From assembly GCF_020536995.1 (NCBI RefSeq), contig NC_068356.1, positions 84,120,696 through 84,184,695 of the forward strand: a DNA stretch of 64,000 nt, given 5' to 3'. Shown here one piece after another: positions 1-13,775 of the stretch. The position numbers were made by a program, and so were the translations under genes. How positions within the stretch are numbered: the first letter of the stretch is position 1; each line of letters begins with the position of its first letter. The notes below the pieces were generated by a model, which was not told the origin of the DNA, ran no database searches, and was given only the letters and a program-made list of their open reading frames with translations. Source of the DNA: Dreissena polymorpha (Eukaryota; Mollusca; Bivalvia; Myida; Dreissenidae).

Positions 1-2980
1 GTGTTCATATCTTTAATGTACTTAGTATTATAAACATGAACACTTGCGATTTGCGTAATATAGTTTTTTTAGTTTGTGTTGATGTGTGTTTTATCAACAC
101 TTATACGAATATACAATAATAACCACTTTTAGTCCGTACAAACATGAAATCGAATCCCAGGCCAAATTCTTGCTATGCAATGAGGTTTGTTTTTACATGT
201 ATATGCATCGCAAATTGCTCTAAAATAAATTGCATTTTGTCCACATTTTACTGGAAATTTCCTTGTTATAGTGTTTTCAACGTTTACCAATGATTGTGTT
301 GATTTAGTGGTTTGGTTCTTCCATTGTATTCTTAATATAAATTGTCAGGTTCAGCTGTTTCTTGCCGTCCAAATGTTTTGTCACGGAAAGTATTCACATT
401 GTATGAAAGACATCCGCGGATATAAATAAATATACCATTTACGCACTTCCAAGAACGTTCTCTCAATAGCAGTGGTCTCATTCATGAACGTTACTTTATT
501 GAAAGCTGAAAATTGCTTGATTCACCAAAAAAATACCTTAAAGGCTTCTAGGAAATAAATGAGCCAGCTTTACGCATCTAAGGGTAAGCGGAGTGACTGT
601 AAAGAAATGCTCACTTTACTTATAACATTTTTATAATACATATGATATATTTATTTTGTATATCATTAGTCAACTGGCACATCTTGATTTTATAAATGTC
701 TTTAAATGCTTTAAATCTGCCTTTTTCACTGAAGATACCAAGGTCAATGCAAACAATGACTAAATTTAAAAAAAGATTTACAGAAAAGCCGATATCTAAT
801 ATTACGGTAATTAATATTCGGTTTGCATATGATTTGGATTTCTCGATTAACGGTGTAGGATTTGTTCTCTTCGACGTATGGTCTGAAATCCTAAAGTCTT
901 TAATGCAATCATGGGAAATTGTTTTTAAAAGTTATCATAACTGAATATGTAACTTAAGTAGCTAATACCTGGTCGAAAAATAAATCTGGACTGCTGCTGT
1001 TTATAATTGATTCATTCGATGTGTTTCTGCAAATGTTGATTTTACGTTCTGAATATAATAAATAACAACATATCATATCTAGAAAAACTAGTATTTCCTT
1101 TATTTCATATATGTCTAAGGGAAGAATCTAAAGTTAACTTGTGCTAGTTATTCAATACAAAGTAACTCATATACGATGAAATAAAATTAGTAAATTAGGA
1201 AAATGTGTTCATCATGAATGTCAATTTATTTGTTACATGTATTTTATCCGCTTCCCAATAGAGTTCAACTTTGAAATGAGCGCGCACATCTTGATTTTAA
1301 ATCACATAAAAGTAAACGTTTCGCCAGTTTTTTTATTGATCTTACGGAAGAATATAAAGGGATACTAATGAGCATAACATAGAGCAAATTAATAATAATA
1401 CCAAACTGCTTACAAATATTGGTTCCTGTCTGACCTATCGAAAACACCTGTACATGCAAAGTAAGTGGTATTTTATGTGCTGATGAAAGTTTTACCTTGA
1501 TCCGAAGTCGATTGTGGTAAAAAAGTTACCAAACAAGGCAAATCTTATGCATCAAACCATTAAACATGTATTATTATCTGTAATATTGTTATTAACTTCT
1601 CAGTTGAAAGTGAGAGCAGGTACCAAATAACGCAAATCTTATACATCTAACTATAACAAATGTATTTAACTGATAATTTTGTATTACCATCTCAGTTGAA
1701 AGTTACCAGACGTCTATTTGTAGCATACTTTCACCAAGGGAAACGACCGTAGCCGATATAGTTTATGTTATAATTACGTATGCTATGCAGAATATGCCCC
1801 TTATCTTGAAAGGAGATATATTTGATATGATGTTTGTGTTTTGGAACGCATTCTAATGGGCGTAAGTTTTAGTGTCAATAGTTTGCTGTTTTATTATTTG
1901 CGTTACATGTTATATGCACTGAGAAATACAAGAAACGTTTGCTTTTTTAACCGTTATAAGACGAACATCAGAGTGAGCTTAATTGAACGACATTATTACA
2001 ATTAACAGTTGGTATTACGATTCTATCGTTTGCGCTTTCAAAAGAGATGTGTAACTCGTTTGAAAAAAGATTACACTTGTGTTCTTTTCTTTAAATTTAA
2101 TTGATGTGTGTTAAAAGCTAAATAGAAAGATCAAACGATCTGTATTAAAAGATCGATCTAGAAACATCTCGAATAATAATTGTTAGGACTCGAACATGAT
2201 AAAATTATAAGGCGTCGTTCTGTCATATAAGATGATAATATTTGAACAAGATATTTTGATGATCACAAAAAAGATTCAAAACTGCTTTATTAGAGATTGT
2301 GCTTTGTTTACATCTGTTCTCATTGAATTAACTCTTTTATTGAGAGAAGGTGAACGCCTGTATAATAAAGGCTTGTATGGAAGCCGAAACAATCACGTGT
2401 GGCACTTTTAAATAACATCCCTGCCGCCGACCACTCTCATTTTTATGTCACTTGATTTCCGCTGGACTAGTAATTAGCGTCGCACTGAAGTGCAGCGACT
2501 CGTATGTAATATTTTTTTTTTCGCTTATGGGAGGAGAAGTTATTTTACGGATCAATGTATATATTTTTGTTGTCAGAATATCTTGCATAGTGGTGATTGT
2601 TTGCGTAAATTAGTATAAATAAGTACTGCATTTGTGCCTATTACATTTACTACAACATGTATTGCCAATAATGCAAAGCTAATTATTTAATTAATAACTG
2701 ATCACAGGCACTGGGAAATAATAAAAGATCGCAGGGACTGGGCAAATACGCGAACCGGTGAAACTTTCTGGTTTTGTATAAAAACAAATCATACTCAAAA
2801 TATATATTAATTTTGTGGTTTTTCTAACAATAGCGCAGACTTTTGCTGTTCGAGTTTTGGTGAACGCGTATTTTCTTCAATATTACAAGACAACAGCGAT
2901 TACACGGTTTATTGCTTTATTGATAACCGTTACAATACAGTCACTTATTAATATCTTAGTAAGAAGGTGATTTATCAAGC
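1..2980. other. AT-rich sequence, no gene seen
   Basis: No open frame here looks coding; the longest are under 85 codons, low in complexity and not bounded by plausible splice sites or a gene-like codon pattern. No inverted-repeat element or tandem array stands out. Confidence 0.6.
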
Positions 2981-3052
2981 GGTTCAGTAGTGTAGTGGTT
3001 ACACGCTCGCTTCACATGTGAGAGGCCCAAGGTTTGAGCCCCAGTAGAATCA
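2981..3052 (+). pseudogene. tRNA-Val(CAC)-like relic
   Basis: The 72-nt segment follows tRNA-Val(CAC): a 5' GGTTCAGTAGTGTAGTGGTT (A box), a D stem GTGT/ACAC, and an anticodon stem CTCGC/GTGAG around a loop with CAC. The T stem has two mismatches and the loop reads TTTGAGC instead of TTCGANN; the acceptor stem has one mismatch and two wobbles. That decay suggests a dead tRNA copy or the head of a tRNA-derived SINE rather than a working gene. No T-run terminator lies directly after it. Confidence 0.55.
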
Positions 3053-3432
3053 AATTATTTTATTTGTGTTCTATGTTCTATTTTTTTTTTGATGTAGACA
3101 TTTTAGTTTAAATAATATACTGTTTTATTGTAAGCATTATTTGTTTTTATTATGCTCATGAAATATATGTGTCAGAGGGTGGGGGGTTCGTAAACACATT
3201 AAAACTTTTATAATGTTTTCATATCAATGAGTACTCAACCCCTATCGTAAATTAGCAACGTAAGACTAAGTTCAGAATCATCTCCCCTTGAAGTTGAGAA
3301 AACTATGAAATCAAGCTTACAAGATGAAGCAGATTTTTAAAACCAACACAGTTCTGTTCCATTAATGAAAACTGCACACGAATGCCGGTAAAAAAGAAAC
3401 CAATGTAAATAAAATGAACTATGAAATATGCT

Positions 3433-3540
3433 GGGGTTACAACACAAAATCATAGATACTGGTTATCTGGGGGTTATAACACAACATCATAGATGATGGT
3501 TATTGTGAGTGATAACACAAAATCATAAATAATGGTTATA
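3433..3540. repeat. Short tandem repeat, about 39 bp x 3
   Basis: Three diverged copies of a unit containing GGTTAYAACACAAAATCATA and ending in GGTTAT follow each other. Confidence 0.6.
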
Positions 3541-4073
3541 CCAGTATCTTTTTCTATTTTGTTTAAAATAATCGGCCAATATATATATTAACAGTAGAAA
3601 AAAATCGTTCCATGTAACTTCATTGAGTGCCTTTTACACTGAAATTCCCGACGCCCTTTGATGCTTTGCATCAATATTTATGTTGTGCTAGGATGCAATG
3701 ACACATTTGTAATAAGTCGCAGAGCTCCCGCCGTGCGATGTCTTTGTCCAAATATCTCTAATTTGAGTTTTCTCAGAAAAACTTAATACATTATTATAGC
3801 TCTTAATAAAAGGTTACCGTTATACTTACGTAGTGTATGTGTCGGATCATGAATCTAATGACGTGACGTTAATTGCGAAGAGATCGGCACAACAGTTCTT
3901 CTCTTTTAACCCAGCGACAGCGGCGACTTTTTTCATGTTCACGCTGTTTGATACCCAATATTGAAGGGTCCATTTAGCTATCAGATCAAACGCCTTGAAA
4001 CCTTGAAAGGATTTCATCGTAGGTTTTGATTAATTAAACTGAAATAACGTTGTATACGTAAAGGTATGTCCTT
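3541..4073. other. AT-rich sequence, no gene seen
   Basis: Nothing recognisable. Confidence 0.5.
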
Positions 4074-4121
4074 ACAACACCAGCTATTGCGTATTGTACA
4101 ACACCAGCTATTGCGTATTGT
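4074..4121. repeat. Perfect 24-bp tandem duplication
   Basis: The unit ACAACACCAGCTATTGCGTA plus TTGT occurs twice in direct succession without a mismatch, which suggests a recent slippage event. Confidence 0.8.
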
Positions 4122-4647
4122 GTTTTATCTTACCAATGGTTCATTTCCCGACGTGCAGACTAAAGAAAGAACACGTATCGCAGAACAAAATCACGCATAA
4201 TTCGGATGAAATTAAACGAGTCATCAGGCAAGAGGAATTGTGTCATATGTCGGTCTTTCTCGTGCAAACCCTTAAGATGGAATGCCTTTTCTGAAGTGCA
4301 TTAAAACAATAATCATAAGCTGATAATCAGGGGCTTGGTTGGAAACAATCTCCCGGGCTGAGGTAGTCACTTGACTGTATGCAACTACAGTTGTACAGGA
4401 GTTTGATAGGTATGGTCGATGGATCTTAACTCACTGCATGGTTGATTACTTTAATAATGCACCTCATCATATTTCAATAATTACATATAAGTAGTACATG
4501 TAGTACATGTAAAGTTTCTGTTTCATAATGTTTTGTTCGATACAATTTGTACGGGTCAATAAATGCGCAAATAATTTTAAAGATTGCACAACATGTTTGC
4601 AAAGAAATTTCAAACTTAATGTGAATATAATTATTTTTCTAAACCTA

Positions 4648-4815
4648 TTTATTTAAGCTCGATTACATAACAAGCCTAAGGCTTATATGAAACGCTCTCG
4701 AGTCCGTTTCCTTGGTGTCTATGGGAGATCTTAAGAACGCTCCCACAGTGGGGATCGAACCCGTGACCTCCAGATCGCTAGGCGGAAACCATAACCACTA
4801 CCCCACGGCGACGGC
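4648..4815 (-). mobile_element. tRNA-derived SINE
   Basis: Read on the minus strand, the head is tRNA-like: GGGGTAGTGGTTATGG (A box) and GGTTCGATCCCCACTGTGGG (B box). The body then runs through GAGCGTTCTTAAGATCTCCC and AAACGGACTCGAGAGCGTTT and ends in an AT-rich tail at the low-coordinate end. RNA polymerase III boxes plus a tRNA-unrelated body is the standard SINE layout; I recognise the body as a family common in molluscs (recall, not a search). Confidence 0.8.
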
Positions 4816-7800
4816 GATTATCCCTCCTCTGAATAGTAAAGTAATCAATTTTGAGATTAAAGTATTTTTAAACTAACTTAACCATTTTAATTATTTTTCT
4901 AGAGAGAACTGCATCAATTTGATAGTTATAATGTCTTTATTGCTCATGAGATAAATGTGCACCGAAACTTTGTTAGTGTAGAGTTTTTTTCAACCTTGAA
5001 ATATATTATTATTCTCTAAAGATGCGTATGACGTCATCAATCCTCAAGTTAAGCATTGTTTGAGTGACAAACAAACATATACGTGAAACCAAAATAACAC
5101 ATATTCATATAACAACATAAATGATGCAATATTTATTTGTCATCACAGTTTCTGCCTGTGTAACTGCATAAAATATGTTTTATTTATTTTAATGATAGTT
5201 TGTAAACTGTTGTCAGCTTGCATTGAAGTCGAAACTTAACAATACACTTCTAGAAGAACAGCATAAAGCAGTCACACTAAATTTAAATAATCCTTGTAAA
5301 GCATACACAACATAATTTCACGTATTCAAAATAGGTATATGATAACTTAAACATGTGTTCAGCAGTAAATTGCATCAATAACATGTCATCGTGCACTGTG
5401 AATACCTTATTGGTTCTTGAATGACACTGGCAATTCGAGAAGGTTAACACCTCCTCTTTCAATGGCATTCCTACCCGTCTCATTTGTAAATGAAAACTCT
5501 ACCGTGGACAATGGACTCATTTCCCGTCTTTTTTTTTTTGCTATATTAAGAATCTAAATGATTGGCTACAGTGACACTTTAGTCATTTGTCGCCGCACTA
5601 CCGACGTGCTATTGTTGTGAAAATTTAAAAAATGATCTGTCGTAAGAACTCAATTTATATTAATGGCGCCGTTATCTAGCTTATAATACACCGATGAAAG
5701 TATTGCAACATAATGGATAATGAAACAAATGCCAATGGGTCGATAAAACAGTCAAGCATTCCGCCCCCAGGAGATTGAATTAAAGAAAAAATTTGTCAAA
5801 GTTCATTTAGTTCATTATGCAGCTGCAAAGCTCTCATTTAGCACAATGGCTTTATTTATAGCTAAAACTAATAATATTGTTTCTTGTCGTTGCGGACTTT
5901 TACGTTGTAATTAGGCTGACAATTCTGTCGGTTAGAGATATTCATACAGGAAAACAGTATAATGTTACTGCCATGTTTCAAAGAAAGGTCTTGCGTTTGC
6001 GTCGATGGTGATTATTCTCTTATGGCAAATGTTTGTAATTTTGCAGCAGAATACTTTACACTTATCAATAAACGCCGAGCAATCCATATACATGTAAGAT
6101 ATATTGCACATGTATCAGAGAATAATTAAGAACACATTTTATCCAATATATTATTACTTAAAATGTTTTTTCTTCGAATATGCCATCGTTCTTTTCACAT
6201 TGCAAGAACTATACCCAAGTAGTGTTGTGTGCAATTATTCCTAGGCACTGTTGGTCTTTTCACTAAAGTAATTCTATATTGTATCTATATAATTCTATGT
6301 TAGTTCTAAAACTGTTTATTTTATTCGTTGAAATAACTAAACCTTAAGCACTAGCATTGTTGAGTGGGTCAGTTTTTCGATCATTCCGCATTTGTCTGCC
6401 ATCCGATATCCCTTATATATCATACTTTCAATACCTATATACGGTATACTTAAAATAAAATGGATATTGCGTAATCAACATTATAGTTTTTTCACAGTAT
6501 GTTTGATTTATTTCAATTTATATGTTGTACACATATTTATTGCATAATCATACTGAAAATATACGAACATTTTCAGGAAAGATTTTCTTATTAACATCCA
6601 CAATTCTCTATTAAACCGAGTGTTCAATTACATATTCAATACGGATCAATAAACGTATCTACGGTTTAGTACAGTTTTTTAAGTTTAAACCATTCTCTCA
6701 CATCGGTACTCTATACTAGAGTATAGTATATTATACTTTATAGTATATAGTATAGTATTAATATTGCTATTATAAGAACTTAATAAATTCATAGCAATTC
6801 CGATATGAGTTCATATAAGTCAAATTCATAAGGCAGTATCCATATACTCATTGAAACACATGTTTCAACAGAAATATAGCACGATACCTATAATGATAAT
6901 ATGCCAAATGATTTCTGAATTTGTAGATAAGTTTAGCTTGTTCACTTTGACATGTTTTGATTGAATACATTACTCAGAATCACCCGTTTTGGAAGTTATT
7001 ACCTTTTAACTTAATGCTTACTGTGAATAAGTGTTTATATGCCTGATGCATGCTTCGAGTAAGGGATTCATTGAAGCGAAACTAATATAGTCCTTACTTT
7101 CGCCAGATGCGTGTTCAATGAAATATTATGTTTTTTTTGTATTTTCGTATTATTGGTATAATACTGTTGTTAATAAACACATACAGGACGAATAACACAT
7201 TAATTATTTCCGGATAAATCCAGAAGTAATCTGGTTATTATCCATGAATCTTAAAAAGATGTCCGTCTGTTATGGACGTTAGCCGTGATTATTCATCATG
7301 TATGCATTTGTTTTGTCGAAGATTGCGATGTGATGACTTCGATGTTTTATCAGGAACGACTGCATCCGTCTATACGCTTTTCCCAAAACTATTTAACTTC
7401 CCTCGTGTATTCACGAGTGATGTAACCTCTTCAAGTTCGATAAATGTTATTGAGTATGAAGATAATTTATAAATACTGGCATAAAACAAATTTGAGCAAA
7501 CATACAATATGTATACTGTTGAGTCTTTAAATCAGTAACAGTCATAAAAGAACTTATTAAAGCAGAGTGTATTGTCTTACATGTGTTCAAATATGGATGG
7601 GTGATGAATAAGTAAATGTACCGACTCTTTCATTTCTCTTGAACAAAGGGGTGTCCGTTCAAAGGAGCAATTTACAGCATCTCTTGACTTCGAGATAACC
7701 AATACATCGATGTGTTGCACGACGTAATGGTTTCGTTCAAAATAGTGTATGTAATGTTTTCTGTTTTTCAAATCGAATTGTGGAGTATAAATATTACCGC

Positions 7801-10740
7801 TTTTAGTTTGTGATAACGATTTGAAAACGATCAAGTAAAAACACATTTCAATCCTCTTCGAGGTTTCTTCCAAATATAATTTCTACTTATTATGCTTCAA
7901 TAATTGGACAAAACTCTTCGTTTTACTTTGTGTAGATTACGGGTTTTTTTAATTAGCGGTACTATAAGGTTTCGAATTCTTTAAATGTTACACACCTTAT
8001 TATTAACTTCATTAGGGAAAATGAAGCCGATAACGTGTTCTTAATAAAAGTTTGAGGGATAAGTGTATGTTAACTCTACCATATTATCACGCAATCGTGT
8101 TTAAAGTAGTAATATTCCCAGACCGAATGACTCCAATGAGATGGAAAAAAAGTGTGCATTGATTACCTTTTAAATAATGCGAACAGCAAATGTAAGCATA
8201 GTTAAATACTTGATACTCAATCTCATATTTCATATTATTTAAAGAGTATTCACGATTTAATGACCACAGAAGAATCAAAGGCGAAAAAACGAGTATTTGC
8301 ATTAGAAGTGTCAAGACAATTTACATCAGTTCTGTTTATGACTAGAATGTCGTTGAAAGCAAAATGTTACTCGTATAAATCGCTATGCAATGATAGCTGA
8401 AAAAAAGCAGGATTAGAGTAAAATGATTAATACTATTTCGTAATGATATCTATCGGAAAAACTTTTTTCTTGTTAATAAGAATTACAACACGCGCTACTA
8501 TTAAATAATTGATAATAATTATCGATTCATGTGTTGCCTCATGTTCGTTACATGTTTCTCGTCAGCGAATATGATTTCGGAGGAATATCTGGAAGAAAAA
8601 AGTTATATATTTGGTCTGAAAAGAGCCACAGTCTATGACGATATAGCTCTATGAAATGTATATTTTTAATGAATATGTTTCAACTATTTAATAGATTGAT
8701 AATCTGATAATTGTCTTATATACAAACCAAACAAGAGCAAGGATAAATAGATCAGTAACCACAGGAACATTTGTTACACAGTTTAATTTCAGAATATTAT
8801 GAATAGTGCGGTGAAAATTATAATAAAACTATTTATGTTTGTCCTTTTAAAGCTGATTTACACTTCACCATTTAAAAGGTTGGGAAGAACCTATCTTACA
8901 AATTACAATACTGAAATAAAACAAAATCAATTGATCATAAAAAAATTATGGCTAAGTACTGGTTATTGTGGTAATAACAATATTTGCAAAGGGTTAGTTC
9001 CCGTTTGTGTCATTGTGAGTGTAAACAAACCATTCTGGAATGCAACACATTCACGTGTTGAACTTAAAAAAAATGGAATTCATTAAGTTATCGAGAACGT
9101 TGAAATTAAATCAATACGTTTTGTTGAAAAACGTACACTTACAACCAAAAATGAGATAAACGACACAATAACGCGTAATTAGAGAAATGGAGCTTATATT
9201 AAATTCCTGTAACTGGTTATATATGAAAATGATCATGATAATATAAGACAATGAACCTCTCTGTAAGATCGTGTCTCGGGATTGTAATCATTTTACAAGA
9301 AATTGTGAGGAATTGTGAGGTCACCATTAACAGATTGCATATAAAACCTGTCTCAGTGCATTGTCATATCGGCAATAAATTAAATGTATTTAATTCGCAC
9401 TAAGCGCTTTCAAAATTTGAACCAATGTACGTGTATATTTCAAAACATTTCAGCCTTTTTCGCAGTATCAATGGACATTTCAATTTAACATGGTGTATGT
9501 ATTTTGTAATAATTTAAAGAGAAAATTAATGCAATTGTATTTGTGTGTTTGCTGATAAGATGTAAAACAAATAAGATTATGACAACATTTTGTAACTTTA
9601 CCGAACTTTAGCGTAATTTGTTTGTCGCCTATTACGACTGTATTGTTTCTGATCCCTGAATTATTTTACCTTTCCGACGAACAATATATTGGGTTAAAAA
9701 TAAAAACTCAAGTATACGCAAAATCAATCTAAATGTTTGACCTTTTGTTTCCATTTTGTGATTTCTTTTAATGATTGTCACCTTTTTATTAATATAATGA
9801 TTTATGAATTTTACAGTTTCTTGCGCTGCCTCAGACTCGGAATCACGTGACCTTTAAACTAAAGAGGGATAACGGGGATTGAACTATTATACGCTTACTG
9901 GTATTTTCACTGTAACTGGTGGTATCATAGAACATTCCAGCTACTTTAAAGGAATTCTCTTTCCAGTTTAGGTTTTATTTTCAACGAACGTAATGATAAT
10001 AATCATATTCAGAGACATTCATGTAAAATCAGTCAAAATCCCCTTCAATAGTAAACTCATTAACTAAAGAATCGTTTAAATTGATAAGTTTAACAAATGT
10101 GCAAATCATGTACATATCTGCCAATGCTGTAACTAAAATATGAATTGTTAAATCAAAATATTGACTTAGAATAGGCAAAGGTTTTTGTAGCGACCATTTT
10201 GGGCTCAAATAGTATGACCTATTTCAAAGCCGGGAACCATCAACAGAAAAAGTAGAGCACAAAATTTTTTTTTCTTATTTACAAATTATACCAAAATACC
10301 ATTCCATTTGCAATGTATTTTACAAATCCTATGCAGCATGCACTGAACAATGTGTGCTAAGTATCAAACTGACTGCATGTAACCCTAAAAACAGGAGTTC
10401 CGGTTTGGGGTTATGTGACCTTTAAGAGAACCCAACCCCTTCAAATTTAAATTAAAGGCACTTTTCCCACAGGTATAATCTGTTTTGAGAAAGATCACAA
10501 AGTTCCGGTACAATGACACACAGATAAATTCATATGCGCTTATATATTTCAGTTTTGTTTTTGAACTTGCAATAGCTATCTTTTAATTGTGATTTGGTGT
10601 ATTTCCAACGTTGTAAAGTGTATAATTCAAAGTGGCATTCATTTTCGCGACCTAGTCCTAGTAACTCGGTGTGAGTGAACGAAGGATTTGTGTTTACTTT
10701 TCAGTTTAAGTTCAACTGACGAACTGTGTGTTTTATTACC
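4816..10740. other. AT-rich sequence, no gene seen
   Basis: Several open frames of 65-98 codons occur (for example 7577-7873 minus and 8799-9086 plus) but none has a recognisable domain, splice context or codon bias. A 50-bp stretch near 6,715-6,765 is a degenerate TATAGTA repeat. No repeat family seen elsewhere in the window recurs here. Confidence 0.5.
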
Positions 10741-10756
10741 AATTTTGTGATCTAAA

Positions 10757-11080
10757 AACACGTGCTTCGCGCATTTGGACAATTACAGTGTGTTTCACAC
10801 TAGTGCAATAATTAACGCTTTGATGTGTTTATAGGGGTCGGCTTGTTTCTAGTGACTGTGTGATATTTGCATTGATTGAACACTTACCAGTGGATTGCAA
10901 TTTTGAGTGACACTTTAATATTAATTATTAAAAAACAGGTGCTTCGCGCATTTGGACACATACAGTGTGTTACACACTAGTGCAATAATTGACACTTTTG
11001 ACATGTTCATAGTGATATTTGCACTGAACACTAACCAGTGTATTGCAATTTTGACACTTATTGATTATTGAAACTAGTGC
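10757..11080. repeat. Diverged tandem duplication, about 177 bp x 2
   Basis: Two copies start with GTGCTTCGCGCATTTGGACA (10,762 and 10,939) and share an ACACTAGTGCAATAATT block and a CCAGTGNATTGCAATTTTGA block. The pair lies about 0.5 kb upstream of the first exon-like segment. It could be 5' flanking or untranslated sequence of that gene, but nothing proves this. Confidence 0.65.
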
Positions 11081-11160
11081 TTTTTAACTTGTGTGACCTT
11101 TATTTTTATTAAAACGTGATTTATCTGTTTTGTTTATATTCTTTTTATGTAGTTAGACAC

Positions 11161-11480
11161 CAGGGCCCTCAATCCATTTTAGGGGAAGCGGGTCGCTACC
11201 CATAGCAGGGGGAATTTTCGCGGCGTTTTCCCTTTTAGGGGGATTTTTTACTTACTATCTCATTATTACATTTGTACATGTTTGCACTATATTCATTGCT
11301 TATTTCATAATTTAGTATGTTTGACAAGATTAAATTAAAATAGAATTGAGATATAATAATCATGAAACATCTATCTATAAAAAAAAAAAAAAAAAGGGGA
11401 AAAAAGTATACTTTTCAGGGGGGGGGGGGGGGGGAATGCGGCCGAATTTCGGCCGTGGATTTGACAGATTGAGGGCCCTG
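11161..11480. mobile_element. Non-autonomous TIR transposon, 5-bp TSD (GACAC)
   Basis: The ends are inverted copies of CAGGGCCCTCAATC. The same five bases, GACAC, flank both sides (11,156-11,160 and 11,481-11,485), giving a clean target-site duplication. The inside has an A-run and a G-run and no coding sequence. CAG...CTG ends recall hAT elements, but canonical hATs duplicate 8 bp. Confidence 0.85.
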
Positions 11481-11610
11481 GACACACATAAGACAAGTTT
11501 AGTCGCCCTTATTAGTCTTGTTGCAATAGTATTGTTAAGGTAGTATTTGGATTCTTAAGACTTGTCTTTTTATAATTAGTAGATTTCTTACGCAGGCTCT
11601 TTTGAACAGG

Positions 11611-11761
11611 ATGCAGCGTTGTGTCAGGAAGCATTTTCCTTTTATTTTTTCAGGTGCCCAAGACAGGAGAAAAGTGAACCTTATTGCTGAGGACTCCAAT
11701 GTTCATCGGATTAAGGATATTCTTCCTGACGATATAGCTGTCAAATACCTGCCAATCTCTG
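11611..11761 (+). CDS. Exon of an unrecognised gene (possible first exon)
   Basis: An internal exon can be read at 11,654-11,761: it is preceded by a pyrimidine tract and CAG and followed by GTGAGA. The frame is open only in phase 1 on both sides and gives AQDRRKVNLIAEDSNVHRIK followed by DILPDDIAVKYLPIS. An ATG at 11,611 is in the same frame (MQRCVRKHFPF...), so the segment could instead be a first coding exon with no acceptor. The composition is gene-like (balanced, charged, no low complexity) and differs from the AT-rich surroundings. I do not recognise the family. Its phase-1 donor fits the phase-1 acceptors at 23,497 and 24,167, so all three may belong to one + strand transcript whose intron was enlarged by mobile elements. 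Confidence 0.5.
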
Positions 11762-12227
11762 GTGAGAACATGTAATGAAAATGGTATAGAACAGTAATTA
11801 CCGTTTCAGGTTTGTTTCTATTAATGGTATCGCATGTACACATTTTTCTAAACGTTAAAACGAAATGATTAATGAAATAAACAAAAGGTTACCGTTTAAA
11901 CGGTATCCATATGTCAGTTATAAAAGCGTCATTGACATCGCATTTCCAAACTGAAAGTAATGATTATATCCAGAAGTTATATTCAGATCATAACCCATTT
12001 GCGCAATGACGTCATATTAAAACCAACTGTTCTTGCCGTTGTCGAATCATTGGGTACACGTTTTCTACTTACATGCTGTAGTATTTATAACAAAGACGAA
12101 TAAATATTGATCCCACATTTCTTCAATAAAACTACACCTGTGTAAATTTTTATTGATTTCTACCTAACAAGATGTACATAAAAACGAGTATCTGTTTATT
12201 AAATTAAAAATGAATGCAGATGAATAA

Positions 12228-12370
12228 ATGTCGGGAAAATTTTCTCATGCACGTAGTGCTGACGCGTGTCGAATGTTCAAGACAATTCGGGGCATGATCA
12301 TGCAGCAAATAGCTGGAAAATTTTCCCGAGCACTTTGTGCCGACGTGTGTCAAATATTCAAGAAGTCTAG
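12228..12370. repeat. Diverged 81-bp duplication
   Basis: Two copies of a segment with GGAAAATTTTCYC, then GCYGACGYGTGTC and ATRTTCAAGA lie 81 bp apart. They keep one open frame across both copies, but no domain is recognisable and the opposite strand is equally open. Confidence 0.5.
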
Positions 12371-12587
12371 GTCGTACATGGTGTTTTGTTATGTTTACGC
12401 TGTTGTGAATAAGGGCCATCTGGCACACATGATACAAATGTATACGAGTCTTTTTTTACAGCTTTTAATAAGTTTTAGCAACATTGTAACGTAATGAACT
12501 AAAATGGATTATGTTGATATCAACAGTCGTTTAAATGTTTACTGTTTTTGTAAAAAATTTTGAGAAAACACGAAACGCCACCATTTA

Positions 12588-13256
12588 AACGTGATACGAG
12601 CATGGGGTAGTAGGGTATACCCGGTGACTCGGTAGTATAGTACTGGCTTGAAACGGCATTACTTATATACGAGCATGTGGTAGTAGTATATACCCGCTAT
12701 GACTCACTAGTATAGTACTGGCTTGATACGGCATTACTTATATACGAGCATGGGGTAGTAGGATATACCCGGTATAAGACTCGTTAGTATAGTACTGGCT
12801 TGATACGGCATTACTTATATAAGAGCATGGGGTAGTAGGGTACACCCGATATATGACTCGCTAGTATATTACTTGCTTGATACGGCATTACTTATATACG
12901 AGCATGGGGTAGTAGGATATACCCGGTATATAACTCGCTAGAATAGTGCTGGTTTGATACGGCATTACTTATATACGAGCATGGGGTAGAAGGGTATACC
13001 CGGTATATGACTCGCTAGTATAGTACTGGCTTGATACGGCATTACTTATATACGAGCATGGGTTAGTAGGGTATACCCGGTATATGACTCGCTAGTATAT
13101 TACTTGCTTGATACGGCATTACTTATATACCAGCATGGGTAGTAGGATATACCCGGTATATGACTCGCTAGTATAGTACTGGCTTGATACGGCATTACTT
13201 ATATACGAACATGGGGTAGTAGGGTATACCCGGTATATGACTCGCTAGTATAGTAC
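12588..13256. repeat. Minisatellite, 77-bp unit, about 8.6 copies
   Basis: The unit starts ATACGAGCATGGGGTAGTAG and includes GACTCGCTAGTATAGTACTG and TTGATACGGCATTACTTAT. Copies differ by a few substitutions and one- to four-base indels. The array ends abruptly where a Helentron-like fragment begins. Confidence 0.95.
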
Positions 13257-13767
13257 CTGATTGCTCAGGTGAGGTTTAAGGATTGGTCTTTGTCCGCCGT
13301 CTGCCCGTCCACATTTGGTTTGTAAACACTCTAGCATTCACATTTCTCAAGCATTCTTTATCAAAGTTGCTGAAAGATCTCAGTCAAGTTTGATAATGAG
13401 CAAAATCACATAATTAATGCCATAATTATTGCCCTTAGATTGTCCAAATTTTCATCATATTATACAAAATCCTTGGAAACACTCTAGAGGTCACAATGTT
13501 GTTTCAGGTTTTATGAATCTTGGTCATAATATTTATTTTTGTAAGCAAAGTTTGATGTTTGGTAAGAGGGTTCAACTCAAAATATAGGTCACCAGGTCAA
13601 ATCTTACAAAAACAAAACACTCTATACGCCAGAGTTTTGGTTTAATAATGATGAAACTTGACCAGGATGTTTGTCTGGACAATATCTAGGTCAATTGACG
13701 TTTGGTAAAGATTGAATGACCCGACTCCTCTAAGGTGAGAGAACTAGGGCCTCTTGGCCCTCTTGTT
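13257..13767 (+). mobile_element. Helentron-like non-autonomous element, 5' truncated
   Basis: The 3' end is a hairpin GGGCCTCTTGGCCC (13,747-13,760) followed by TCTTGTT, the terminal design of several other elements in this window. The 5' part keeps CAGGTGAG and a GTCY-rich stretch (GTCCGCCGTCTGCCCGTCC) but lacks a full 5' hairpin. The interior has phrases such as GGTCACCAGGTCAAA, also present in the related family at 33.0-35.5 kb. Confidence 0.7.
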
Positions 13768-13775
13768 ATATATAA

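Noticed and set aside
4740-4815. Functional tRNA gene at 4.7 kb
   Set aside because: The tRNA-like part continues into a SINE body and its ends do not pair as an acceptor stem.
7577-7873. 98-codon minus-strand frame
   Set aside because: No domain, splice context or codon bias; expected by chance in AT-rich DNA of this length.
8799-9086. 95-codon frame with a hydrophobic start resembling a signal peptide
   Set aside because: The hydrophobicity comes from T-rich codons; Lys/Asn/Ile-rich composition matches background.
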